The position numbers and the translations under genes are program-made. From Acanthosepion esculentum (Eukaryota; Mollusca; Cephalopoda; Sepiida; Sepiidae): 64,000 bases of DNA. The DNA lies in assembly GCA_964036315.1 (NCBI GenBank), contig OZ038485.1, positions 100,440,102 to 100,504,101 on the forward strand. Reading direction: 5' to 3'. This document shows positions 44,141-55,404 of the stretch, piece after piece. Every line of letters begins with the position of its first letter. Position 1 is the stretch's first letter. The notes under the pieces are model-generated. The model was not told where the DNA came from, did no database searches, and worked only from the letters and a program-made list of their open reading frames with translations.

Positions 44141-44880
44141 AAAAAGGTTCGAGAAAAGTTTGTCGAGAGATTATTTTGCATCGCACCAAACGAACGCCTG
44201 TCGGCTTTTGTGTTGTGCGTTTGGCGTTTGGATACAAAACCATTCAATGAAATCAAAACAAAGCCTTTCCGGAAATGAATCCCTTTTCATCGACTTTTGT
44301 TCTTGGAGTGGGCTTATCCACTTCTGTCATAGTTTTGTCTTTTTTCTCTTCTCCTTGTTCATCTCGTGAGTTTTCTTTTCATTCGATTTACTATATTCCC
44401 CACCGACATTAATGTCTTTTCGTTCCTTATATTTCAATAATATTTTCTCTTGAAAATCTCCAGGATTTTGATTTTTTTTTAGGCCCTCCACTTTCCGTGA
44501 TTCGCCATTTTATTTTATTTTCCCGACATCCTCTTTCCTTGTCTCCTTCTCTCACTTTAATTGCGAATCTTTTTTCCCTGTTCTAGTCGCCATCTCCACT
44601 TTGCTGGCTTTATTTCTACGTTTCATTCATCTATTTCTTTCTCTCATTTAGATCTTCGCCATTTTCTTCTAGTCCATTTTTGTTCTTCTAAAATCTTTTT
44701 TTGAAATTCCTTCCGCTTCTAATCCTTTTATTACTTATTTTTGTCTTTTTCACTTCTCCTTCCCCGGCTTCATTGCTTTATTCCCTCATCCAACTAAATC
44801 ACATCTCTATTTTAGCCTTTGCTTATTTCTCTTCTTCAATCGTCTCTTCGAGTTTCTTCACCAATTGCATTAAAATTCGT
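44141..44880. other. Pyrimidine-rich sequence before the VNTR
   Basis: C/T-rich, no supported gene. The 69-codon frame at 44160-44369 shows no recognised domain. Confidence 0.4.
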
Positions 44881-46815
44881 CTTTTTCTTCTTCTTCTTCT
44901 TCTTCTTTAGTCTTTTCTTCTTTCTCTCTTTCTTCCCTTTCTATGGTTTTCTTTCGCAATTACATTTCCTTCTTCTTCTTCTTTTTCTTCTTCTTCTATA
45001 GTCTTTTCTTCTTTCTCTCTTTCTTCCCTTTCTATGGTTTTCTTTCGCAATTACATTTCCTTCTTCTTCTTCTTTTTCTTTTTCTTCTTTAGTCTTTTCT
45101 TCTTTCTCTCTTTCTTCCCTTTCTATGGTTTTCTTTCGCAATTACATTTCCTTCTTCTTCTTCTTCTTCTTCTTCTTCTTCTTCTTCTTCTTCTTCTTCT
45201 TCTTCTTCTTCTTCTATAGTCTTTTCTTCTTTCTCTCTTTCTTCCCTTTCTATGGTTTTCTTTCGCAATTACATTTCCTTCTTCTTTTTCTTCTTCTTCT
45301 ATAGTCTTTTCTTCTTTCTCTCTTTCTTCCCTTTCTATGGTTTTCTTTCGCAATTACATTTCCTTCTTCTTCTTCTTTTTCTTTTTCTTCTTTAGTCTTT
45401 TCTTCTTTCTCTCTTTCTTCCCTTTCTATGGTTTTCTTTCGCAATTACATTTCCTTCTTCTTCTTCTTCTTCTTCTTCTTCTTCTTCTTCTTCTTCTTCT
45501 TCTTCTTCTTCTTCTATAGTCTTTTCTTCTTTCTCTCTTTCTTCCCTTTCTATGGTTTTCTTTCGCAATTACATTTCCTTCTTCTTCTTCTTTTTCTTCT
45601 TCTTCTATAGTCTTTTCTTCTTTCTCTCTTTCTTCCTATTCTATGGTTTTCTTTCGCAATTACATTTCCTTCTTCTTCTTCTTTTTCTTTTTCTTCTTTA
45701 GTCTTTTCTTCTTTCTCTCTTTCTTCCCTTTCTATGGTTTTCTTTCGCAATTACATTTCCTTCTTCTTCTTCTTTTTCTTTTTCTTCTTTAGTCTTTTCT
45801 TCTTTCTCTCTTTCTTCCCTTTCTATGGTTTTCTTTCGCAATTACATTTCCTTCTTCTTCTTCTTCTTCTTCTTCTTCTTCTTCTTCTTCTTCTTCTTCT
45901 TCTTCTTCTATAGTCTTTTCTTCTTTCTCTCTTTCTTCCCTTTCTATGGTTTTCTTTCGCAATTACATTTCCTTCTTCTTTTTCTTCTTCTTCTATAGTC
46001 TTTTCTTCTTTCTCTCTTTCTTCCCTTTCTATGGTTTTCTTTCGCAATTACATTTCCTTCTTCTTCTTCTTTTTCTTTTTCTTCTTTAGTCTTTTCTTCT
46101 TTCTCTCTTTCTTCCCTTTCTATGGTTTTCTTTCGCAATTACATTTCCTTCTTCTTCTTCTTCTTCTTCTTCTTCTTCTTCTTCTTCTTCTTCTTCTATA
46201 GTCTTTTCTTCTTTCTCTCTTTCTTCCCTTTCTATGGTTTTCTTTCGCAATTACATTTCCTTCTTCTTCTTCTTTTTCTTCTTCTTCTATAGTCTTTTCT
46301 TCTTTCTCTCTTTCTTCCCTTTCTATGGTTTTCTTTCGCAATTACATTTCCTTCTTCTTCTTCTTCTTCTTCTTCTTCTTCTTCGTCGTCGTCGTCGTCT
46401 TCTTCTTCTTCTTCTTCTTCTTCGTCTTCTTCTTCTTCTTCTTCTTCTTCGTCGTCGTCGTCTTCATCTTCGTCTTCTTCTTCTTCTTCTTCTTCTTCGT
46501 CTTCTTCTTCTTCGTCTTCTTCTTCTTCTTCTTCGTCGTCGTCTTCATCTTCGTCTTCTTCTTCTTCTTCTTCTTCTTCTTCTTCGTCTTCTTCTTCTTC
46601 GTCTTCTTCTTCTTCTTCTTCTTCTTCGTCTTCTTCTTCTTCTTCTTCTTCTTCTTCTTCTTCTTCTTCTTCTTCTTCTTCTTCTTCGTCGTCGTCGTCG
46701 CCGTCGTCTTCATCTTCGTCTTCTTCTTCTTCTTCTTCTTCTTCTTCTTCTTCTTCTTCTTCTTCTTCTTCTTCTTCTTCTTCTTCTTCTTCTTCTTCTT
46801 CTTCCCTTTCTATGG
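44881..46815. repeat. Compound VNTR: ~60-bp conserved block alternating with (CTT)n
   Basis: About fifteen copies of a fixed block (tagtcttttcttctttctct through tctatggttttctttcgcaa and ttacatttcc) are joined by (CTT)n of different lengths. The last part (46370-46810) becomes pure CTT with CGT variants. Whole groups repeat: for example the order of long and short CTT links at 45120-45440 recurs at 45820-46140. The long Glu, Lys, Leu and Phe frames here are read-through. Confidence 0.97.
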
Positions 46816-47345
46816 CTTTCCTCGACGGCTGAATCATTCTTCTTCCTCTTCTACTTTATGTTCTTTTTTTTTCTTTCTTAGTTTTTTCATTTTTTTCTCA
46901 TTGTCCCCTTTCTATGGTTTTCTTCGCCAATTGCATTAAAATTCTTCTTCTTCTTCAACCTGTTTTACTTTTTCTTCTCTTTATTTCTTCTCTCCCCACC
47001 TTATTTCCCCCCCAGCTTCTTTTACTTCTTCCTCTTTTCTTCTATCCCTTATTATTGTCCTCCCTTTCTACCTTTCCTTCCCAAAGTTCATTTTTCTTTC
47101 TTTCTTTCTCCTATTTACTCCTTTCTATTTCCTTCTCCACCCACCGGCTTTTTTTTTCTTATTCTCTTTTCTACCGTCTCCTTAAATCCAGCTTTTCTTT
47201 AGCACAATCTATTTATTTATTTATACCATTTTCAATAAAGAATTTATTTATCCCTCTCCCAGAGTTGAGAAAAATTAAATCGTGACTAAAATAACATTAA
47301 ACAAAACATTAAATTACTGGTTAAAAAAAAGCATCCATTTAGATG
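46816..47345. other. Pyrimidine-rich sequence after the VNTR
   Basis: Contains one more decayed VNTR block (tttctatggttttcttcgcc near 46910) and C/T-rich text. No supported gene. Confidence 0.5.
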
Positions 47346-47356
47346 TGTTTATATTT

Positions 47357-47361
<5 letters not shown>

Positions 47362-47399
<38 letters not shown>
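47362..47399. repeat. (ATA)n
   Basis: Trinucleotide array. Confidence 0.95.
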
Positions 47400-48019
47400 C
47401 ATCTCCTCCTTTACTAGCTCCTGGTCTTGATCCAATTCGGATTTTTTCCCGGTCTTTTGCCGTCGTATATATAAAAAATAACACCACCGTCCAAAAGAAA
47501 TCAAAATGGATCCTTCAGAGTAAATTGAAAGTTTTTTTCTAATCATCTTTTTTCTTTCTTTTCTTATTCAAACACTTTTTTCTCTTCATTCTTGCCTCTC
47601 TGTTTACGTTATTTACTGATCTTTCTTCAGTCTGGCAAAAGGCCACAAACCAATTAAGACGCAATTATTCTTAAAGAGTTATGGCGATTACAATAAAGAA
47701 CTAGTTCTGGATAGATTTGACCGGAATTCTGTGATACATATCGAAGTTAGTATGGAACAAGGTCACAAAATTGCCCCCCTATTGAGGATAGATTTCACTA
47801 CGGCAGTAATATTCTACCAGAATAATTTGATGGGCTTTAAATATTAACTTTGTTTTGATAAAGGCAAGATAGACTTGCCCTATTTTGCATCGAAGCCAAC
47901 ACACTTATTTGACTTCGTCTGGTAAACATGTATTCCCAATATGGAGGTCTGTTTAATCTTTCCTGAGACGATGTACTGCATTATTTTAAGTGTAGATGAG
48001 AGTAAATAGGTTTAGATTA

Positions 48020-48020
<1 letters not shown>
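47400..48020. other. No recognised features
   Basis: Low-repeat sequence; no supported ORF, RNA gene or family. Confidence 0.4.

Positions 48021-48064
<44 letters not shown>
48021..48064. repeat. (TA)n at the left end of FB-A copy 3
   Basis: TA array directly joined to the foldback. Confidence 0.95.
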
Positions 48065-48067
<3 letters not shown>

Positions 48068-48450
48068 GACATTTTTTATGTTTATTACGTTCTTTTTATA
48101 GATACAAGTATTTAAGTAAATGCTCTGTTTGTAATAAGCAGTATTAAACAACATTTACCGGCCTGAATGTCCAAGAAATTTTCATAGAAAATATGCTAAC
48201 CGAACGCTCCTCTGTGGCCAAATCGGTAAAGGCACATCAGGCTATATGACGGTTCCGTAGAGGATACAGGTTCGATTCCTGTCACAGGACGCATATTTTC
48301 TATGAAAATTTCTCGGACATTCAGGCCGGTAAATGTTATTAATACTGTTTATTATAAACAGAGCATTTACTTAAATATTTGTATCTATAAAAAGAACGTA
48401 TAAACATACAAAATGTCTTAAAAACATAATTGTCGGACTTTGTCCATTTC
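48064..48450. mobile_element. Foldback element FB-A, copy 3, with a tRNA-like core
   Basis: Left arm 48066-48196 and right arm 48291-48418 are close inverses (gttctttttatagatacaag, aacatttaccggcctgaatg, gaaattttcatagaaaatat). The right outer end has ttgtcggactttgtcc as in the other FB-A copies. The centre, 48197-48290, holds a tRNA-like sequence. FB-A copies 1 and 2 lack this centre. Confidence 0.9.
48208..48289 (+). tRNA. tRNA-like sequence (class II-like), possibly a pseudogene
   Basis: Acceptor tcctctg/cacagga pairs at 6 of 7 positions. The D arm gcc...ggc encloses an A-box-like tggccaaatcgg. A 5-bp anticodon stem (catca/tgacg, one mismatch) has the 7-base loop ggctata. A variable region of about 14 bases resembles Leu/Ser tRNAs. 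The T arm acagg-ttcgatt-cctgt is perfect and includes the B box ggttcgattcc. The base before the presumed anticodon is G instead of the universal U33, and the formal anticodon would be CTA, so decoding function is doubtful. It sits exactly at the apex of a foldback element. It could be a captured tRNA gene, a SINE-like promoter unit, or a decayed tRNA. Confidence 0.6.
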
Positions 48451-48455
48451 ATAAT

Positions 48456-48459
<4 letters not shown>

Positions 48460-48542
<83 letters not shown>
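48460..48542. repeat. (TA)n right of FB-A copy 3
   Basis: TA array of about 80 bp. Confidence 0.95.
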
Positions 48543-48544
<2 letters not shown>

Positions 48545-48550
<6 letters not shown>

Positions 48551-48880
48551 CGTATATTATCCCAGACGAATATACAGATAGAAAACTAAACTCTTACTTT
48601 TGCTCTGCTGTACGACGAAGACGAAATGTCTCTACTGATGACATAAATATCCATAATTGGTATAATAAGGATCTGGAACAAATGATTAACATTTTACGTT
48701 AAGTGTTCCCAAGAATTATGACTTCAGAAAAACATTTCAAAAAATAAATTATAATCTGGAATTAGAATAAGTTTTGTCATGGTACTAACCTTGAATTCAT
48801 CAAAAAAATTTAGAATGTTGAATTCATAAATTTTAAACACTTCAAGAACCTTGGTGTCCGGATAAGTTATAAGAAATTAA
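48545..48880. other. No recognised features
   Basis: AT-rich, no supported ORF; it leads into the clustered repeat R2. Confidence 0.4.
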
Positions 48881-49142
48881 CTACAGAAGAGAGGTAAGTG
48901 CAACACAAGAGGGGCTGCGCTAGGAATATTTTTGTAGCTAAGAAGCTACCATACCCAAATATTGATCTGAAATCTCAATCTATTTTTCCCCGATGCCACC
49001 TTTTCATCATGTCAGGATGTCATTGCTCCAACTTTCCAACATTGCCCGACTGAATCCAAATTGCATGCATATATTATTGAAAATCTAGCGGAAAGAAAAT
49101 CCAGCGTGACCTCTCAGCTGCACAGACCGATGATCTTGGTAT

Positions 49143-49235
<93 letters not shown>
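49143..49235. repeat. (TA)n, ~90 bp
   Basis: TA array inside the R2 cluster. Confidence 0.95.
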
Positions 49236-49239
<4 letters not shown>

Positions 49240-49326
49240 CTATATATATTATTGTTCTCCAAGCTTAACAGAAGGATCGTGATGAATTCGATCATAAAGG
49301 AAAATGACATTGATTGAAATTAAGTT

Positions 49327-49374
<48 letters not shown>

Positions 49375-49470
49375 TATATTTGAACTTAATTTCAATCCTT
49401 CATGAGCTTCCGATCCTTAGCTATGATTATTTCATGATGAACATGTCATTTTCGTTTATGATCGATTTCA
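49236..49470. repeat. Inverted pair around a TA array
   Basis: ctccaagcttaacagaagg...aaattaagttcaaata on the left and its inverse on the right (tatttgaacttaattt, then up to 49500) enclose (TA)n at 49331-49379. Confidence 0.85.
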
Positions 49471-49554
49471 TCACGATTCTTCTGTTAAGCTTGGAGAGTA
49501 ATTATACATTCTTATTGGTCAAAGTAGATTACAATAGTTATTATAAAAACACAA

Positions 49555-49555
<1 letters not shown>

Positions 49556-49628
<73 letters not shown>
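49556..49628. repeat. (TA)n
   Basis: TA array inside the R2 cluster. Confidence 0.95.
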
Positions 49629-49631
<3 letters not shown>

Positions 49632-50859
49632 TGGTTTTTCGCCTATTTTTTTCAGATGACCCCTTTTCACCATAAGTCAAGATGTCATTCCCCCAACTTT
49701 TATTTTGGAGCACCACAAATTCTTCAAATGAAGCATCAGTTAAGGAATGACTTTGTTTATCCTCATAAAAAAAAAAGAAAAAACCTAAAAAGATGTTAAA
49801 TCTTTCAACTCATACGCCTGACATATTAGGCTCAAGGACATGAGATGCGAACTCTAAAAGGCTGAAGATAGCAAACATTTGTACCCTTTCTGGAATGATG
49901 GTTAATTTTAAAGCAACAGTTATCAATGTTTTTTTTTTTGCCCAATGCACCCTTTTCGCCATATATCAGAATTCACCCCCATTTTTCCAAGATTGTCTGA
50001 CTCAATAGGCGCATTCCAAATAATATGCATATATCATTAAAAATCTTCATCCTTTTTCATATTAATACATATACTAGGTGACTGGAATTTCGAACTGAAC
50101 CCTAAAAGATACATGATTACCGATGCATTTATAACGCATGTCACATAACCGAATGAATTACACACAAATTTATTTGAACTATTATCCATATCTTGATTGT
50201 TTTAGTCACAGTTCAATCTAATCTACACTCCAACTTTATTCAGGTGCCTATCATAGTTTGGTAATGTCTACAGAATTTCAAGCTCAACCCTTTATTCGGT
50301 CCATATGGACTGAGGGTTCAAATTCTCCTGTCTGAGCTCTAAGGTGGAGATCGTTAAGATGCTGTATCTGCTCATTGAACAGCCTGATCGATGGACTGAA
50401 CTATTGCTTATCTTCATTCATCAGTTGTCCAGTGAGAATGAGGAATTTCCATAACTTTTATGTTGAAGCACCCCAAATTCTCAAGCATCAATCACAGTTA
50501 AGGAATGCCTTCGTTTATCCTCATAAAAAAAACACACTAAAAAGATGTCAAAAGGTGCATTCCAAATAATATGCATGTATTGTTGAAAATCTTGTTGAAA
50601 ATCTTCATTGTTTTCCCCATTAGTACGTCTACATTGACATGGATTATTTTTGTAGTGGCAAAAAATACTACCAAGAGCTTGCGGAAAGAAAACCCAACTT
50701 GGTCTCTCAGAGTTGCGCGAACCGGCGCGCATTGCGGGTGGTTCTGCCTTGGGGAATTCGAAAGTTAATATTTTGAGTCTAACAATGCGTAGCCCCAATC
50801 ACCCCACTGAGTCCCTGAAACTCTCCCAATGGAGGGGGGATTTCCCACTGGTTGCTTAC

Positions 50860-51068
50860 CCTGTCCTAAACAGTCTGACTAAAATTTTCTGCCACCTCTC
50901 AATTTTCAAATATTTAAATGCAACGCCAATCGCCATCTTCTGTCGTCCTGAACCATGTTCTTTTATTTCTTTCTTCTAATTAAAGTTTTCTCATTCTTTT
51001 TCCAGATCTAATAAGACCTTCCGTTTTGGTGACATTATCGCCTTCCTTGAGTTGAATTGATTAAAAAA
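50860..51068 (+). mobile_element. LINE 3' end (family T), partial
   Basis: Contains tcaaatatttaaatgcaacg, ccaatcgccatcttctgtcg and cattatcgccttccttgagt, collinear with other family-T tails. Confidence 0.6.
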
Positions 51069-51111
51069 AATAGCGTTCTGTGATCTAGACTCTGATAGGA
51101 ATTCCATACAT

Positions 51112-51146
51112 CTCTATCTATAAAAGGCAGGATGTGTGTGTGTCTG

Positions 51147-51229
<83 letters not shown>

Positions 51230-51955
51230 CGAATACACGGCCTCAATTTTCGACGGATTTGCACCAAAATTTTCATGCACATGCTCCAAGTTAGTGACCA
51301 GGCCAAGACCGACGTTGCATTTCCCAACTCCTATCGATAGTGGAAATAGTCGATTTTTTCATGCTTCTACGGCAGTTTCCATGTAGTTTGCGGCCATTTT
51401 CTACTGGCCAGAGTGAGAGCCTATAGCTAGCTGCCACGAATAGGCAGGAAGATTATATTGGCCAGCGTGAGAGCCAACAGCTGACTGACACGAATGTTAA
51501 CTAGCATGCTAGCATGCAAAAAAACGATAGCTGCATTCGTCACAAGTGGGAAAAATTTAAATCTGCATGGCACTTTACTCCAATTGGCTCATTCGCTTGC
51601 TTAAACTCAAGTCTGATTCCGCAGAACTGGGTTGGGTGTGAAAAAGTATTTGTTGTTAACATTCTTTTTTCATTCGGTTTTTCCAGTTACGAGTCCTTTT
51701 TTAAAGCTGATCGTTTTGTGTTCATTTTGCTTTGTTCTTTTTTCGTAACAGATTTAATGTTTAGTATAGAGCTTATAAAAAAATCGCAGTGTGAGATAGG
51801 CAAGAAGTAAGGCATGTAGCAACATCAGCACGGCAAAGGGCACTCCTTTAAAGGCAAGGAAGGGCAAAAATATTTTAAGTCAAGTGATAGCGATTGCTGT
51901 ATTAGTCGTACGATTTTCGAATCAAGCCCGGGCAACGCCGGGTCATACTGCTAGT
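51112..51955 (+). mobile_element. Non-autonomous Helentron-type Helitron with both ends
   Basis: The 5' end tctctatctataaaaggcag is followed by a GT-rich tract. The 3' end carries the hairpin cccgggcaacgccggg followed by a CTAGT-containing terminus at 51927-51954, as in the Helentron group. Interior of about 840 bp without Rep or helicase. A 98-codon frame at 51514-51810 shows no recognised domain. The (GT)n at 51152-51228 lies inside. Confidence 0.8.
51152..51228. repeat. (GT)n within the Helentron 5' region
   Basis: About 38 GT units expanded from the GT-rich 5' part of the element. Confidence 0.95.
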
Positions 51956-52394
51956 ACCATATAATCCATTCAGAAATGCCTAAGCTGTCAAATTTCTCAG
52001 ATCAATGGTTAAAATGTTTCCCAAAAAATAAATCCTCTAAATCTCAAGGTAGACGATCCGTCATCACACCATATAGACTGCTATTACAAAATCCCTAAGA
52101 GCTTTACCAAATAACAAAAAAACAAATCACTTGAAGATTGCAACTGGAAGGGAATAATACAAGGTACGGTAGTAGTCCCTCCCACATTTTAATGTTTGAT
52201 AAAATGATCAGGTAACTGCTATTAAAAAAGATTTAATTGTTGTTTAAACAAAGGCCTACAGTTTTTAGGGATTTGATTTTAAAAAATGGCGTCCTCCAAA
52301 TGGTGACCTCTGTTCGCTATACACTATTAAAGACAATTTCTAAAGTTTTCCTTCGTCCGTAATTTCGTGGGTTTACGATTATATTATGTTGAAA
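51956..52394. other. No recognised features
   Basis: No supported ORF or family. Confidence 0.4.
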
Positions 52395-53030
52395 CACATC
52401 AATATATTTCGATCAAAACCAAATCAATTTTCAATAATTTTAGAGCTTTTCTAATATTTACAAGCACTAAATTACATTTTGAAATAACTGTGTTTAAGTT
52501 ATAAAAAGTAATCGAAACTGGCGTAAATTTCAACGCAAATTTCAATGTTTTCAAAACTTTGTAAAATCCCAAATTTTTTAATATAATTTTATGCAAGCTG
52601 TCGATACTTGTTAAAATCAATATATTTCACGCGAAACCAAATCGATTTTCAATAATTGTAAGGCTTTTCTAAAGTTTAAAAATACAAAATTACATTTTGA
52701 AATAAAGTGTTTATAGTATAAAAAGTTATCGAAATTGGCGTATACATCTTCAATTTCAACGCAAATTGCAATGTTTTCAAAACATTGTAAAAAAATAAAT
52801 TTTTAATAATATGTGTGTAAGCTGTCGGAACTTGTTAAAATCAATATATTTCGAGCGAAACAAAATCCATTTTCAATAATTTTAGGGCTTTTCTAATGTT
52901 TACATACACTAAATTACATTTTGAAATAACTGTGTTTTAAGCTATAAAAAGTAATCGAAACTAGCGTAAACAGCTTCAATTTCAATGATTTCAAAACTTT
53001 GTAAAAAAAACTAAAAATTTCTAAAATAAC
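52395..53030. repeat. ~220-bp tandem satellite, three copies
   Basis: The block starting caatatatttcg..c.aaacca and containing ttttcaataattttagagct and attacattttgaaataactg begins at about 52401, 52618 and 52842. Spacings are 217 and 224 bp. Confidence 0.95.
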
Positions 53031-53037
53031 TTTAGCG

Positions 53038-53350
53038 CGGTCAGTACCGAGATGCGTGGCCGCTTGGGAATACCAGGTCCTGTTAACTTCTATGTGCGAG
53101 TGATGTAATGGATAATGACTCGTAAATTGTTAATCGGAGAGCCGATTTCTAATTCCCGTTGGGTTCATTACATTCACTTATGCACAAATACCCTTCGGAA
53201 AGCTATAAATCCACTTCTCATCCCCCAACTTTGGGTTAATTAATAAAACTTGTATCGCTAAATCATTATTATTTTTTTATATCTTATAAATTAAAATATA
53301 TAACTTGCAAAGGGTTGATAAGCCGTAGAAAACAATCAACCGAAAGTTCA
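53038..53350 (+). mobile_element. SINE family A, copy with partial 5S head and tRNA-like head
   Basis: The last part of a 5S-like head (gtaccgagatgcgtggccgc, ttgggaataccagg) is at 53044-53085. The tRNA-like part has gatgtaatggataatgactc, the loop ttgttaatc and a B-box-like gatttctaattcc. The body and the word gcaaagggttgataagccgt follow. The order 5S, tRNA, body is the same as at 1872-1505. Confidence 0.75.
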
Positions 53351-53634
53351 AGCGTTTCGTTACACATTGACCGATCTTAAAAATGTTTCAACATCAAAAA
53401 CACAGTGTGCACCGGTCCAAGCCATGGTAACAAATAATGGTATTGCCACTTGCCGAAGTTCACTAATAGCATAATGCTGGTATTTTAAAACGTCGTATTT
53501 CTGCCGCCCCCTGTATAATCAATGTATTAACTTTCCACAACTAAAAACAAAAGGTTTGCGAGGAAATAACCACCAATACAAGAAATAACTGTATCATTTA
53601 GCGGACTTGAGAAGTATGATTTTCGGTTAATCCT
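53351..53634. other. No recognised features
   Basis: Short unplaced sequence before the satellite. Confidence 0.4.
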
Positions 53635-54450
53635 CGTTTGGTTTCGTTTAGCGGTATATCAACGCCTCTTTGGGTTATTTAATGCCGAAATCTAAATATT
53701 TTGAACATAATTTTATGGCTTCAACAAAATATATTTTGAATGTAATTACATGCCTTCAACGACAGATAAAATAAATTATTGGTCATATTCCTTAAAAAAT
53801 GTATTGCTGATCATTTTATTATAAATAAGTATTGTTGGTTGATTTTGTTTAGCGGCATATCAACCTCTATGGATTATTTAATGCCGAAATCTAAATATTT
53901 TGAACATAATTTTATGGCTTGAACTAAATATATTTTGAACGTAATTATATGCCTTCAACGACAGATAAAATATATTATTGGTCATATTCCTTAAAAAATG
54001 TATTGCTGATCATTTTATTATAAATAAGTATTGTTGGTTGGTTGATTTTGTTTAGCGGCATATCAACCTCTATAGATTATTTAATGCCGAAATCTAAATA
54101 TTTTGAACATAATTTTATGGCTTCAACAAAATATATTTTGAACGTAATTACATGCCTTCAACGACAGATAAAATATATTGTTGGTCCTATTCCTTAAAAA
54201 ATGTATTGCTGATCATTTTATTATAAATAAGTATTGTTGGTTGGTTGACTTTGCTTAGCGGCATATCAACCTCTATGGATTATTTAATGCCGAAATCTAA
54301 ATATTTTGAACACAATTTTATGGCTTCAATTAAATATATTTTGAACGCAATTACATGCCTTCAACAACAGATAAAATGTATTGTTGGTAATTCTACTAAA
54401 AATATATTACTGGTCATTTTTCTATAAATATGCATTGTTGGTAATTTTAT
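53635..54450 (+). repeat. ~202-bp satellite, four monomers
   Basis: The monomer start tagcggcatatcaacctcta lies at about 53650, 53851, 54054 and 54257 (spacing 201-203). Each monomer also contains aatgccgaaatctaaatatt and catgccttcaac.acagat. Related monomers are at 3.0-3.6 kb (inverted) and 22.8 kb. Confidence 0.97.
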
Positions 54451-55200
54451 CATGAAAATGTATTTTTTTACTTTAATAATGTCTTGTTTTTAATCTTTCT
54501 TGATTTTAATCCATTTTTTGTTTTTAATCACTTTTTGCCCACAGTTGGGGCCCTTACATGTGTTACCACCCCGGGTCAGGTGGACCTGGGTACAACAGCA
54601 ATTAAGAGATTATTACATGCTCCTCAAAACCTCCAATCTTCTGATTAGGGGCCTTGCTGCCAGATGTAGTTATCGTCATACCCAGGACTGTATAATTTCA
54701 GGGAAAAAGCATTTTTAATAAAAACGTGAGAATTTTCAACTTACAGTAGCACTAATAGTTCGATCACAGAATGTCGCATATTTCCTGTATGGAAGCGTCT
54801 AATTTTACCATTACCATTCATTTTACAATTAACATTATCATAGAGAGGCGTCCTTTGTGTATTTATTAAGGTGAAGCAAAAATATTTTCGTTTTTTATGC
54901 AATAAGGAACGCCAGGAAAACACGATTTAAGATTTATGTAATAGAGCATATGGATCTTTTTAAAAATGTTTCACTACACGTGGCCGGGCTCTCTTTTGCC
55001 TCAGACATCATAATCAGTAAGTGATAACAATCTACCTTACAATTCTCAAACAGGTTTGAGAAGTATGGCAGGAAAATGTTCTTTCGACGTTTTTTTTAAT
55101 TCTACAGCACTCTTCAGATTCTTTGAGGCCAGGTTTAATATAATATTTGAAAATGACCAATTTCTCAATATTTATATCCGTCATCTTAACACATGCAATA
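54451..55200. other. No recognised features
   Basis: Mixed AT-rich sequence. Small frames at 54500-54718 and 54741-54923 are unsupported. Confidence 0.4.
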
Positions 55201-55229
55201 AAACTTACAGTTGAAGCGCATGCATAATA

Positions 55230-55404
55230 TCACACACACACATACACACACACACATATATATATGTGTGTGTGTGTGCTGGGAGAACAAATGGACCTAC
55301 TTCGCGCGAACACACACACAAATACACACACATATATATATATGTGTATATGTGTGTGTGTGTGTGTGTGCACGCGCGTAGTAGGTCCATTTCTTCTCCC
55401 AGCA
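55230..55404. repeat. Palindrome with CA/TA/GT core
   Basis: gctgggagaacaaatggacc at 55278 is inverted at 55385-55404 (ggtccatttcttctcccagc). Between them are CA, TA and GT microsatellites. Confidence 0.9.

Larger units (their letters stand above)
48880..50710. repeat. Cluster of dispersed repeat R2, four diverged copies
   Basis: The blocks 'atgcaccttttc.ccat', 'caggatgtcattcccccaac', 'aaataatatgcatatatcat' and 'gcggaaagaaaaccca' recur near 48985-49110, 49645-49760, 49935-50060 and 50440-50715. The cluster is divided by TA arrays and an inverted pair at 49228-49400. Family unknown; no coding frame. Confidence 0.65.

Noticed and set aside
46232..46939. Long frames of Glu, Lys, Leu or Phe (up to 215 codons) near 46.2-46.9 kb
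   Set aside because: They are translations of (CTT)n/(CGT)n and the VNTR block in different frames on both strands.
49314..49799. 161-codon frame with a hydrophobic stretch ([19 protein letters not shown])
   Set aside because: The same stretch occurs inverted at 49.25 kb as part of a repeat, and the frame is bounded by two TA arrays; no protein family recognised.
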